A DNA stretch of 64,000 nt, taken from Chelonoidis abingdonii. Its lineage: Eukaryota; Chordata; Testudines; Testudinidae. The stretch spans positions 122,802,711 through 122,866,710 of the forward strand of contig NC_133773.1 of assembly GCF_003597395.2 (NCBI RefSeq), in the 5' to 3' direction. Position numbers and translations under genes: made by a program. Below are positions 51,895 through 62,749 of this stretch, piece after piece; within the stretch, counting starts at the first letter, position 1; each line of letters begins with the position of its first letter. The notes beneath the pieces are model-generated. The model saw only the letters and a program-made list of their open reading frames with translations, ran no database searches and was not told the origin of the DNA.

Positions 51895-52259
51895 CAGTGG
51901 ATCTCAATCAAGCGAATAGGGTACGTCAACTCATCTAGATATTTCCCTAGTTTTACAACAGGCTACATGAAAAGCACTAGCGAAGTCAGTACAAACTAAA
52001 ATTTCATACGATTGACTTGTTTATACTGCTGTACATACTATATCAGTGTTTCTCAACCGAGGGGTCACACTTTATTTTATAATTATATGGTAAAAATGAG
52101 AAACGAAGCATTTTACAGTAAGAGGGTGCTGTGACACTTTTTATTTTTATGTCTGATTTTGTAAGCAAGTAGTTTTTAAATAAGGTGAAACTTGGGGGTT
52201 CGCAAGACAAATCAGACTCCTGAAAGGGGTACAACAATTTGAAAAGGTTGAGACTGTTG
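51895..52259. mobile_element. hAT MITE, chimeric copy
   Basis: Begins CAGTGGATCTCAATC and ends GGTTGAGACTGTTG. Its left 140 bp and right 180 bp match the copy at 63374-63732. Between them, at 52045-52070, a second left terminus (TCAGTGTTTCTCAACCGAGGG) replaces the corresponding internal sequence. Confidence 0.75.
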
Positions 52260-53189
52260 CTCTATAAATGCAAAGGTAGCAACAAGCAAAATAATACTCT
52301 TATAGTCCAGTGGGTCGAAATTCACCAACAGATTTAATATGATTAGAAGAGATGACATTCTGCTTCATTTAGACAGACAGTTAGGTCACTATATGCCTTT
52401 AATAGAGCACTTTGAGTCCACTGTAAACCCTAACTGTAGTGGACTGAGCAAATGGCTGAACTGTAATAAAAGCCAATCCAAGACTGTATGCCCTTGCAGA
52501 CCAGAGATGAAGAAAGCTTTGAAATAAGACTCAATTTATGTTATTCTTTATAAAAGGGTATTACAGAAGTCTCAGAATTAGATCACTTAATCAAAGATAT
52601 TCCTATGATGCTATACATAAATATGAAATAAAGAATAATACATAAAATAAACAATAATAATACCCAAGACCAATTCGAGTATCAGGGAAAACATCGGAAT
52701 GACAAAGGAAACAGAATTCTGAAGGACAACATAGCCAGAAGAAAGGACAGAAAGGCATCCAAAGTTTTAATTTTTTAGCTTCATTTACTTAAGCAAACGC
52801 CTCCCCAGATGATCTCTGGACCCAGACACACAGAACCAGTTACATATGCACATTTAACAAAGACAAAGGCAACCATGGCTAGAAGGGGGGAAATTTTCAA
52901 AGAACGGGCCAATCATCTTCAATTGAGGAAGGCTGTCCTCCAGTCACTGGAACGTACACAGGTTTGGTTCATTCCAGAGTCTTTACTGCAATGGGATACT
53001 CAAGATTAGCTGCAAGAATACCAATAGCTGCAAGAATCAACCTGCCTCAGCATTTTAGCAGCTAGCTGTTGTTATTACATATTTATAAGTCTGAGTTATA
53101 TTGTCAACGGTTTGGGGCAGGGACATCATTTACATGGCTGCAAAGTGTTTGCACTTTGTAAATAATAACTGTTTAACATTTTTCTCTGA
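52260..53189. other. Intron sequence, nothing recognised
   Basis: No repeat or exon identified. Confidence 0.4.
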
Positions 53190-53670
53190 GTGTCACACAC
53201 GTATAATATTTGGACCCTCCTCTGCATTGACGATAACTCCCAACTTTGTATTATCACCAAATTTCATTAGCACGTTTCTTTGTGTTAAAGCCATTAACAA
53301 AAACATTGAATAAGATTGGTCCGAAGACCAACCTTTGAGGAATTCCACTAGTAACCTCCTTGTAGTCTGATAATCCACCTTTCAGCACAACCCGTTGCCT
53401 TTCTCCCTTTTAGCCAGTTCTTTATTTATCTTACAATTCTTGTAATTAGCCCCATCTCCCCTACTTAACTAATCATTTCCTAATAATGAAGTCAAAGTAT
53501 ATATCAGATCTACTGCACTTCCCTTTTCTAAAAAATCAGTTATTTTCTCAAAGAAGGAAATCAGGTTAGTCTGGCATGATCTACCTTTTGTAAATCTATG
53601 TTGCATTATATCCCCTTTACCATTTATTTCCATTAATTTAATTATTCTTTCCTTCATGAACCACCAGTGT
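53190..53670 (-). pseudogene. CR1 reverse transcriptase fragment
   Basis: Minus strand: 53469-53657 reads QHRFTKGRSCQTNLISFFEK then ITDFLEKGSAVDLIY, the CR1 RT segment HGF.KG.SC.TNL..F...VT....G..VD..Y. 53193-53378 reads DQSYSMFLLMAL and KFGDNTKLGVIVNAEEG, where the catalytic FADDTKLG is changed to FGDNTKLG. A short linker with stops lies between. A dead CR1 fragment, possibly 3'-truncated. Confidence 0.85.
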
Positions 53671-54934
53671 GTCCTTGGCTATAAAGTAATAAGCTGCCAA
53701 CAGAATCTAGAGTACTAAAAATCTTGCATTATTGTTAATCATGGAAGATGCTATTCAAGGTCCTTTTAAACTGATATCACTATTCAGCTTTTAATCATAC
53801 TCAAATGGCTTTAATCAATGAATTTCTATTGAATTTACACAATTTGACCTTTTAATAGAAGGCACGAAAAAGCTAATTTCCAACATTTTTCTGAAAGGAA
53901 AAATATGTAACAATGTCATAGAACTCTATTTTTATAAGGGAGACCAGAAAGCATTGAGTAATATTGAACCCTAGAAGTCTTGAGATAAAATAAAGAGACA
54001 CAATTTCCTCTTTAGTATTCAAGAAGTGTATTTTTCTTATATCATAATCCTGTCAGCATGTTTCAAAAAGAACCCAGAGAGTTGGCATACTTTGTGTTTA
54101 CAGAGTAATTCATGTAATTTGCAACATCTCACTTTAAAAAATCCTTTTGATTTCACTACAGATTTTCTTCTCCAAAGGCACCATGTCCTTTTTGACACTT
54201 TCTAATAAAAGTCAGTGAGCATACCTGACAGAGAACAAGATAAAACGAGGCTGTCAAACTGATTCCCACCAGTAGGAAGCCCATTTATGTGGAACACTCC
54301 TACAAAGTAAGTATGTATGTATGTGGGGAAGTGTAGGGCATAGAATTGACCTACTCTTTTGATTTACGCCTATAGGGAGTCTGGCACATTGCTGGACACC
54401 TGTTGTGGTTAAATAGTTATTAGATTGTCAGCGTTCCAGGAAAAACAAAAATACGCACGCACTTTACTTTGGAAATAATGCAAAATAACTGTGTGTGCTG
54501 TTGGCCTTTTTTTTTTTTTTTTTGACTGCACAGAGCATTATCTCTGAAATCACTGACAGTCAAATGAACTATGACAACCTAATGAATGAAAGTTATGTGT
54601 GTTCTCTCCCCGTCATGCTGTGGGTAATTTATGCTAGTCTTCCTCAGGAATATCTGAACTGCAGGACCTACAGGATAGTATATCATTGCTTCACTGGAAA
54701 GGGTATTTTTAAAGCTGCTTGATGATGCCACCATGATGGGATCCTAGGTGATAAACCAGCAGCAGTTGAGCAGGACATGGCGCATCAGCTCCTTTGTTAC
54801 TCCAAACCTGTGGGCAAGAACCATTTTTTGCAGTGTCACAGCAACAGCATCTTCTACAAGAGAACTAGTACACATTTAACAATAGGGAAAATGTACACCA
54901 AGACATACTCAAGTACTCAGGCTAGAAAGGAAGG
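53671..54934. other. Intron sequence with short microsatellites
   Basis: A (GTAT)n run at 54309-54322 and a T17 tract at 54508-54524. No other feature. Confidence 0.5.
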
Positions 54935-55265
54935 TTACTTACCTTTTAATAACTAGAGTTCTTCAAGATGTGTGGTCACTATAGGTATGCTTGCACTCCA
55001 TGCGCCCAAGACTGGAAATTCTTTATTAGCAGTGCCCGTTAATCCACGCCTGCATCCTGTCCCTCCTCGAGCTCTGTACTGAGGTCATAAGGGGTAGTGC
55101 AGACCGACCGGATATCCAGTTCCTACTCTACCTTGAATAAAGGGAGGATTCAAGCAGAGTGGAAGAATGGCAGGTTGTGAATACCCTTAGGAACGACATC
55201 CTGATGAACTCCAGTTACTGTAAGGTAAGTAACCGTACTTTCTTCTTTGAGTGTCATTCCCTATG
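54935..55265 (-). repeat. DIRS 3' terminus: inverted repeat plus internal complementary region
   Basis: On the plus strand GGTTACTTACC at about 54940, AGAGTTCTTCAAGATGTGTGG, and later GAACTCCAGTTACTG, TAAGGTAAGTAACC at 55206-55232, followed by TTCTTTGAGTGTCATTCCC. The central unit is itself bounded by inverted ends. The adjoining of two different terminal sequences at about 55232-55245 fits the internal complementary region known from DIRS-1, thought to template circle closure. Confidence 0.6.
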
Positions 55266-55556
55266 GGTGACTCACAAGCAATAGTCACTGATGAGGAAGG
55301 GGATGCAAGGACCCATGCTGAACCACAGACTGAAGCACTGTGGTGCTGAAGTATGCATCAAGTAAAGAAGCCTGGATCAAGGCATAGTGTCTGGTAAAGG
55401 TGTGCAATGAGCTTCACGTTACCACTCTACAGATTTCCTCTAGAGGTATACTTTGGAGACAAGCTACTGAGATAGTGTGTGCTCTAGTAGAGTGGATCCT
55501 TACATGCTGAGGAGAAGAGTCTTCCATCCGTTCGTAAGTTGAATACAAGATCCATT

Positions 55557-55862
55557 TCAAAAGTCTTTGCAATTCAATAGCTTCCCTTTCATCTGGTCAG
55601 TGAATGAGATGAACATTCTCGGGGATTGTCTGAAGGGCTTAGTCCTGTACAGGTGGAAAGTCGGAGTTCCATGAATGCCCAGGGAATGTAGCTTCCTGTC
55701 CTCTCTGGAAGTGTGAGGTTCCTGATGGAACACAAGCACATGAACAGTCTGATTCAGGTGGAATTCAGAAGGAACCTTTGTGATGAACTTGGGAAATAAC
55801 TTTAGGGTCACTTTGTCTTTATGAGATATGCCGCAAGAGCTGCAAATTCCCATTGTCTCCAA
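55557..55862 (-). pseudogene. DIRS tyrosine recombinase N-terminal fragment
   Basis: 101-codon minus-strand frame: DKVTLKLFPKFITKVPSEFH, LNQTVHVLVFHQEPH, REDRKLHSLGIHGTPTFHLY and RTKPFRQSPRMFISFTDQMK. The block LHxLDVRRALAFYLxRTKPFR of the family is recognisable but LDVRRALAF has become LGIHGTPTF. The catalytic C-terminal part (HxxR, Y) is expected at about 55540-55300 and appears only in broken frames. Confidence 0.8.
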
Positions 55863-56400
55863 GTGGAAATGACTGCTTTAAGGAAGGCCAATTTCACAGT
55901 TAGATGGAGAAGTGGGCAGGAAGCCAAGGGCTCAAGTGGCGAATTCGTAAGTGCCGACAGCACCAGTTGAAATCCTAACTAGGAGTTGGTGCTGACACAG
56001 AAGGGAAAGTTCTGAATAAGGACTTTCAGAAATCTCATGATTATAGGGTGTCTGAACATCGAGAAGCTATCAATAGACTGTATGAAGCCATGCTTAAAGG
56101 CAACTATGGTGGAGCCTTGAGAAGGGTTCTACATGTATGCAGGCAGCCATGAGGCCTAGAAGAACTAGGCAGGAACAGGTTATCATCTGGGCTTATTTGG
56201 AGTCGGTCAATGACGTTTCTTATCGCAAGGAACCTATCTTGAGGTAAATTGGCTTTGGTGGTTGTCCACTCCAGCTTTGCTCCACCAAATTCTATAACCT
56301 GTGTTGGGATTAAAGTGGACTTTTCTAAGTTTACTCAAAGTCCTAAGGATTGTAGGAATCTTAGGAGGGAGTGTGCCAGTGACTGCACTTCCAGGACCTA

Positions 56401-56482
56401 ACTGGGGATTAGGTCCTGCTTTGAGCAGGGGGTTGGATTAGATGACCTCCTGAGGACCCTTCCAACCCTATGATTCTATGAA
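56401..56482 (+). repeat. SINE/CR1 3' tail in DIRS
   Basis: ACTGGGGATTAGGTCCTGCT, TTGAGCAGGGGGTTGGATTAG, ...TATGATTCTATGAATGA: the shared 3' tail of turtle CR1 and the Pol III SINE, sense to the plus strand, 5'-truncated. Compare 47500-47584. Confidence 0.85.
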
Positions 56483-56758
56483 TGACCTATAAGCAGCTGG
56501 TCGTTGAGGTAAGAGAGCCAGCCTTGATGATGAAGGTGTTCTGCTACCATGGCAAGCGCCTTTGTGAACACTCCTGGGGCCATCGAGTAAACCGAAAGGA
56601 AGGACTCTGTATTGGGAATGTTCTAGGCTCACTGTAAAGCACAGAAATGCCCTGTGGGCTAGGTGGATGTCTATATGAAAAGAGGTATCTTTCAAACTGA
56701 AAGCTTCAAACCAATCATCTTTGTTGAGGAAGGGGATTATTGAGACCAGAGCTGACAT
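56483..56758 (-). pseudogene. DIRS reverse transcriptase fragment
   Basis: Minus-strand frame: LNKDDWFEAFSLKDTSFHID, IHLAHRAFLCFTVSLEH and YRVLPFGLLDGPRS. A frameshift follows: the other frame then gives APGVFTKALAMVAEHLHHQG, WLSYLNDQLLIG. Motif A (DLKDAYFHI in the family) reads SLKDTSFHI. Motif C is YLND (56500-56511) in place of YLDD. It is cut off by the SINE/CR1 tail at 56401-56482. Confidence 0.8.
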
Positions 56759-57423
56759 CCTGAATCTCGAACAATGTATGAAGATATTTAATTATCTGAG
56801 ATCTAAAATGGGCATCCATCTGCCTTGTTGTTGGGAAATGAGAAAATATCTCAAATAGAAACCCTTCCCCTAGGACACTATGGCTCCTAGGCAAAGAAGG
56901 AAGTCCAATGAGAGGGGATCCCTGAAGAAGGACTGGAAAGAGGGATTGGAAGAAGGGATTGACAGGAATTCTGTTGTGTAGCCCATGGAGTTAATCTCCA
57001 GGACCCATCTATCCACAGAGATACATTGACACATTGGGAGGAGGCAGAACAGGCATTTACTGAAAGGAGTAGGGGTGTCTGATTGACAGAGTGTTCTGTT
57101 TGTTATGGCATTTTGTGGTAGTTGGTAACTCCACTGATGAAAAAAGGGCTGAGAAGTGGGACTCTGCCTATTAGGAAGTGCTTAAGAGCATTTCCTCTGT
57201 GGGGCCAGGGCATAAATCCCATGGAATGGAGGATAGCTGGGGAATCCTTAAGTGTATGCAACACTTTGTTCATTTTTTCATTGAACCTTTTCCCTTGAAG
57301 GGGAGGCCTGGACTTACTTTGGAAACCCTGTGAAGTGACGCCAAGAAGCCTGCCTCATAAATGGAGTGGGAGGCAGGGTCAGTTGCATTGTCCAGTAATG
57401 CTTAAAGAGATGACCGGGCTATG

Positions 57424-57850
57424 ACTCATAGACTCATAGACTCATAGGTCAGAAGGGACCAATAATCATCTAGTCTGACCTCCTGCACAAGGCAGGCCAC
57501 AAAACCCTACCCATACACATTTATAAGAACCCCTAACCCATGACTGAGTTATTGAAATCCTCAAAATTGTGATTTGAAGACCTCAAGCTGCAGAGAATCC
57601 ACCAGCAAGCGACCCATGCCCCACGCTGCAGAGGAAGGCGAAAAACCTCCAGGGCCTCTGCCAATCCGCCCTGGAGGAAAATTCCTTCCCGACCCCAAAT
57701 ATGGCGATCAGCTAAACCCTGAGCATGTGGGCAAGACTCACCAGCCAGCACCCAAGAAAGAATTCTCTGCAGTAACTCAGTTCCCATCCCATCCAACATC
57801 CCCTCACAGACCATTGAGCAGACTTATCCAGGAGAGTTTGGAACTGAGGT
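57424..57850 (-). mobile_element. CR1-family 3' fragment in DIRS gag
   Basis: Starts with three TCATAGAC repeats, then GGTCAGAAGGGACC, ATCATCTAGTCTGACCTCC, and later CCTGGAGGAAAATTCCTTCC and CATGTGGGCAAGACTCACC. This is the reverse complement of a very common turtle CR1 3' end, so the element lies on the minus strand, 3' end at the left. Splits gag sequence that continues on both sides. Confidence 0.85.
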
Positions 57851-57854
57851 CTTA

Positions 57855-58430
57855 GCTCCTCAGGAAGCTTGTTAACTAACTCAGAAAGTTTGGAGAAATT
57901 AATAAAATCATATTTTGAAATCAAGCCTGGTAATTTGCTATCTTGGATTGTATATTGACACAAGAGGAACTCTTTCCCCCCAGCAAAGGTGCAGATTTTT
58001 AGAGTCCTTATCAGAGAGGGTAGCCTGCTGCACTCAGTAATGGCCTGCACCATTCAGTACTGGCTGGGAAAAGAGATATTCCATCCCTTGAGCTGGAATA
58101 TAGTAAACTTTCTCTTTTGGAAGGTGGGTTGCAGGTGGCTGGGATGTGCCAGTCTTCACCAGTTCCAGAATGCCCTGTTGATGGGAAGTGCTACTCTGGT
58201 AGGGCCTGTAGTCTAGAGAATGGCCAGAAGCTTGTGAGTAGGGTCCTGAATTTCCTCCGGACGAATCTCTAAAGACCCTGCCTTTCTGAGAAGTTCCTGA
58301 AATTGTTTAAAATCATCCGGCAGTGATGGTGAAGCCAGCTCCACTGCCTCATCAGGGAATGAGGAGGGAAGAACTACTGGTGGATTGGGCAATTTGTTCT
58401 TCCTTCTCATAAAGGTTCCTGAGGGCCTTA
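57855..58430 (-). pseudogene. DIRS gag fragment
   Basis: Minus-strand blocks ELASPSLPDDFKQFQELLRK (about 58330-58270), then, further on, GLISKYDFINFSKLSELVNK and LPEELRPQFQTLLDKS (about 57945-57855). DDxxxFQxLLRK and KYDFxNYSKL are conserved in DIRS gag. The gag continues on the far side of the CR1 insert with HRVSKVSPGLPFKGK and LHTLKDSPAILHSMGF (57340-57210). Confidence 0.7.
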
Positions 58431-58439
58431 AAGTTCTTC

Positions 58440-58800
58440 CTAGGAGGTGAATGCTCCCATCTCCTAGAGCTAGGGTCGGCAGCCTTTGGCATGTGGCTTG
58501 CCAGGTAAGCATGGAGGCAGGCAATAGTGGAAACAAGGCCCGCTATAAAAGGGAGAGTGCAGAGAAGGAAATGGGAGGCAGAAAGGCCTGGGATAGCAAG
58601 GTGGCGACAGTCCTGCACCAGGCTGACTTTGCAAACACAGCCAAGAGACTGAAAGAGACTACAAGCCCAAAAAGAGAAGGGCTGACAGGCTTAACTGAAG
58701 GTGAGGGTCCAAGAACTGATCTGACTGAGTGCAAACTAAGGAGGGGCAGTCAGGAAAAGTTGAGACCCTCGAAAGAACACCCCAAGAGGCAGTGACAGAG
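58440..58800. other. Unidentified segment within the DIRS gag
   Basis: About 360 bp of purine-rich DNA between two gag-like stretches. It contains CCCGCTATAAAAGGGAGAG at 58539, a TATA-box-like string. A 114-codon plus-strand frame (58451-58795) covers it without a recognisable family. Its ends show no clear inverted or direct repeats. Confidence 0.35.
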
Positions 58801-58990
58801 GCTAACCTCTTCTTAAAGTATTTAGCTGAGGACCTCCCAGCTTTTTTGAGGGTGTTTTCTCTTACTCTCATCACGCCCATGTCCATCTGAGTCTTTAGCC
58901 TTAGGCTCCAATGATCCAGGACCATGAAGCACCAAATCTGAAAGGACACTAACAGGCGGATCTCGCCAGTATAGATGGGGGTCAGAGTAC

Positions 58991-59497
58991 CTTGCACTGG
59001 CCTGTGGTCACACAGAGAGCTCCATCAGATGATTCCTAGAGCAAAACTTGTGAGACTGTCATGTACAAGTAGGGAACGAATTATAAATCTCACATTTAGA
59101 TGGGCTATGCAACTCCCCAAGGCAATAGAGACAAGAGATGTGGGGGTCACTAAACAGGAAAACCTGGGCACTGGCCACATGGGGTTGAAAGATGGGGATC
59201 TTGGGCATAAAATAGATGCACCAAACAGTGCCTGGGAGAAACCCCCTAAACCCCAGAATGAATGAACTAACTAACTAAGAACAGCAACTATGTGCAAAAA
59301 AACCCTGGAAGATGCAGGTGCAGACACTGTCGGATTTCCATTTCAGACAGAAAATCATGGAAGAAATTATGCTACCCCCTTGTAAAGTTATTCTTCAGCT
59401 CAGCTTCTGCCTTGCTGGTCCACAAAAATGGTCACTAGCGCCAATGGAGCCAAACAGACAGGTTAAAAAAAGGGAGATGTTGTGCTGACAAAGCTGA
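58991..59497. other. Intron sequence, nothing recognised
   Basis: No repeat or exon identified. Confidence 0.35.
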
Positions 59498-59650
59498 GGG
59501 TATGTCTACATTTGAGCTGAGAGGCATGATTCCCAGCTCGCGTAAATGTACCTGCGCTAGCTCTGCTCAAGCTATCCCCTAAAAATAGCAGTGCAGAGTG
59601 GGCGGCCGCTCAGGCTAGCTGCCCTGAATACAGTCCCACAGGTGAGGAAG
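59498..59650. mobile_element. Half of a palindromic MITE with GGGTATGTCTACA end
   Basis: GGGTATGTCTACATTTGAGC then GATTCCCAGCTCGCGTAAAT and CTGCGCTAGCTCTGCTCAAG match the left arm of a fold-back element common in turtles. The inverted right arm is missing, so it is 3'-truncated. Shares its terminus with 3200-3470. Confidence 0.65.
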
Positions 59651-60859
59651 GAGCTGGATGGTGTTGTGAACACATTGCATTATTAGAGGACCTGCCAATG
59701 TGTTTCAGCGATTTAAAGATGAGATCCAGAGCCCACTGAAATCGATAGGAATCTTTCCATTGACTTCAATGGGCTTTACATCAAGCCTTTGGTGGGTTAG
59801 TATAAAAGTGCTTCTGGAGACTCAGGCTCAGATCTTAACCTTATGTCTCAAGGACCAAAGAGCATCGGCCTCTGCCAGCATCAGCAACAGTCAAAAGAAC
59901 TGAGAAGAGGAGCTGGGAGAATTCATCACCATCACTCTAGAAAAAAACAGAGTGCTCTGAGTCACTTAGTGAAAGAGCTCAAGAGGGGCAGGCAGAATCT
60001 AACTCAGGCAGCACTGCCCCGGACTCAGGAGAGAGGTGAGCAAGACTACTCATAGGTCAGAGAGGGGAAGAAATCTTCAAGCTCCTCTTTACCATGCTAA
60101 AGGGGTGGAAGAAAGCAAAGTAATAAAAACATACAGTAAAATAACAGTGTAACGGGGAAATGTTTGTGTGAAAAAATAAACAGCCAAAGTTGTTTGCCAT
60201 GCACAATGTGTTTGCAAAGCTCTATCTTCTACCTTCTTTCGTCAAATCACTTTGATCTGTTTGAAACATGGGAGCTTCAGTTAGGATGCCGTGGGTTTAT
60301 GGGACAGCACTGGAGGTGGTCTGTCCCACCGCCACTCTTTCCCTCCTCCCCGCAGCCAAGCACGTTAGGAAGTACTCTGGTGGTTGGATCAGTAGTGGAA
60401 GAGCTAAGTTAAGAAAGGTCAGGCATACAAAACACTATAATTTTGCAATATTCCTCAATCCTTAATTGAAGACCTCCGATTCCACAGACTGACTGGGCAC
60501 TTACAAGCATCCCTTTCTCGTTGCAATGGGAATCAGTTCTGTTTAGAACTTTCAGTGATAGGCCCACTGGCTCTAACTGGCTCAATTTCAAAGTCAGTTT
60601 TCACAATATCTTCCAGCAATAATTTCGTTACTTCAGAATTCAAAAGAATTTAAGTGCTGCAGAAACTGTTGACATATTGGACCCTATTTATAGTTCACCC
60701 CCATACAGCTTTCTTAGTTTTAACTATATTTATACATTGGTGTAAGGGAGACGAGAATCAGGCAAATTTCTTTTGAACCAACAGAAAAACTTAGTTTGGT
60801 GGCAGTTTCTGCAGTCAATTTACTGAATGGAGCCTACACAAATACTAGAAAATAAAGAA
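59651..60859. other. Intron sequence with one short palindrome
   Basis: 59729-59776 holds AGCCCACTGAAATCGAT and its mate ATTGACTTCAATGGGCT, the dispersed palindromic family. The rest is unrecognised. Confidence 0.5.
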
Positions 60860-61442
60860 TTCCCATATATATTCGTTCATTAGCCCGTTCGTTTATAAGC
60901 CAACCCCTCAAAATGGATAGGTAAAAATAGCAAAAACTGTGTCCTTTCATAAGCCGACCCTGTATTTCAGGGGTTGGAAAACTTTGGCTCCTGGCCTGTC
61001 AGGGTAAGCCACTGGCGGGTTGGGATGTTTTGTTTACTTGGATCGTCTGCAGGCATGGAGCCCCTCAGCTCCCTGTGGCTGCAATTCACTTTTCCCAGCC
61101 AACGGGAGCTGTGGGAAGTGGCACAGGCCAAGGGATGTGCTGGCCGCCGCTTCCTGCTGCCCCCATTGGCCTGGAGCAGTAAACCGTGGCCAGTGGCAGC
61201 CACGATCAGCTGAACCTGCAGACGTGGCAGGTAAACAAACTGGCCCAGCCCGCCAGGGTGCTTACCTTGGTAGGCCGCGTGCCACAAGTTGCCGATCCCT
61301 GTATTAGATATTCAATTCAATGATTCCATAGAGTTTAAGATCATCAAATTTTGGTGTAGACCCATTTATAAGCTGACCCCCGCTCTTTGATGCGTCATTT
61401 TTTTATCAAAAATATTTGGCTTATGAACGAGTATATATGGTA
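60860..61442. mobile_element. Mariner-like MITE with nested hAT
   Basis: Left end TCCCATATATATTCGTTCAT and right end TTATGAACGAGTATATATGG (followed by TA) are inverted. Internal GGCTTATGAACGA/TTTATAAGCC motifs pair. A second element occupies 60968-61301. Without it the mariner-like part is about 250 bp. Confidence 0.8.
60968..61301. mobile_element. hAT MITE in mariner-like element
   Basis: CAGGGGTTGGAAAACTTTGG to AGTTGCCGATCCCTG. The interior is a large fold-back: ATTGGCCTGGAGCAGTAAACC on the right and the reversed counterpart on the left, and AGGTAAACAAACTGGCCC near the end. A 7/8-bp duplication CTGTATTT/CTGTATTA may mark the target site, but it depends on where the end is drawn. Confidence 0.85.
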
Positions 61443-62749
61443 AGTTGGCTTCATTTAATGGAATTAGCTTGTGAAGGCTAAATCTTCAAAAATTTGCAGG
61501 CATGTGCATATTTTTTTTTTGCGATTTTCTTATATCTCAATAATTTCCACTGGATTTTATGTTATGCACTTCTTGTATGTTTTATTATCAAACACTATAA
61601 CCATGGAGTAGATTCTCCAGATTCCAATGTATATTAACGTGCACTTTGGCATTCACTCAGATCTATTGCATAATAATTCTATATAGTTATCTGCAAAGAA
61701 TCTAAGCACACATTTTTGCTCAGTATTGTCAGATTTTATATATGAATTAGTTATATGGATATCACAAGCATAAATATTCCTGGTTTATGAATATTAGATA
61801 GGATTTTTTTAAATTTTGTTTCAAGACATAAGCCAAAACACCAACAGTGGTTAGGAAGGAACTATTCCTATGATCAGGTTATTCCAAAACTGCCCACTAC
61901 GGGGATTCTTGCACCTTCCTCTGAAGCATTTAATACTGTCCGCTGTCTCAAGATGAATAATGGAGAATAATGGCACATTGGTCTGATGCATTACATCACT
62001 GGATGTAACTGTAAACAAAAACATCAATCTGGTAATTTAAAAAGATTAAAAAAACATGCTAGGGTCATCCAGTCCATCTCTCATATCTTGGGAATACTGA
62101 ATTCTGCATTGCAAGCTAAACATAGATACTTTTATAAAACTACATCTCCTTAGTGTGGACTCATCTAATACCCTTCTGTAGGAAGCTGATCAGGAATAAG
62201 TAAGAAGCAGTACAATTTATCAATAATTAATCCTTGCTAATATCAGGACTAAAGTTGTTGTCAAAACAGTCAAAAGCAATTCTTGTAAGATTCACTGCTA
62301 GGAACCTACTTCCATTATTTTCTTCTAAGCTATTGTCAAGTCAATAATAAAGAATGACTAAAATTTGTTTATAATTAGGTCACTTTTCAGCAAAACAGCT
62401 GCTTCAAGCTGGACAATTTTCAATGCAGATCACAGTCCAGCTCTCATATTTTCTATAAACATAGCTGGAAACTTAAAATTTTACTCTTTCAGAGAATTTT
62501 CTGCTCTAGACAGTTAATTACATTGGACAGCATTAAAGTCCTTTCTTCCCCAGCAAGCCAGTTTGATTTTTCAGACTCTGGGCCTGTATTTTGTTAATTA
62601 TATATTGCAGAAAGAAAAGTATCGTCACGTTGAGCTATCCCGAGGAAAACAAGAGTAGCTTTCTTTTAATTATTTGTGTTAATGGTTATCACAACAATAG
62701 TAAGTAAATATTTTCTAAGGGCTGAATGTACAGTTAAATTAACACATAC
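61443..62749. other. AT-rich intron sequence downstream of exon A
   Basis: No repeat or exon identified. Confidence 0.4.

Larger units (their letters stand above)
54935..58990 (-). mobile_element. Second DIRS-like retroelement with nested inserts
   Basis: Read right to left: gag pieces (about 58990-58800, 58430-57855, 57420-57180), RT (56758-56483), recombinase (55862-55557), and a complex 3' terminus (55265-54935). A GGTTACTTACC/GGTAAGTAACC pair bounds the terminal 54940-55232 segment. Three insertions break it: unidentified DNA at about 58440-58800, a CR1-family piece at 57424-57850 and a SINE/CR1 tail at 56401-56482. The 5' end is not found, so it is probably truncated. Same family type and same strand as the DIRS at 9969-13466. 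Confidence 0.8.

Noticed and set aside
60968..61301. Exact 8-bp target duplication for this hAT
   Set aside because: The match CTGTATTT/CTGTATTA is only 7 of 8 and requires counting CTG as flank and not as element end. Left as possible.
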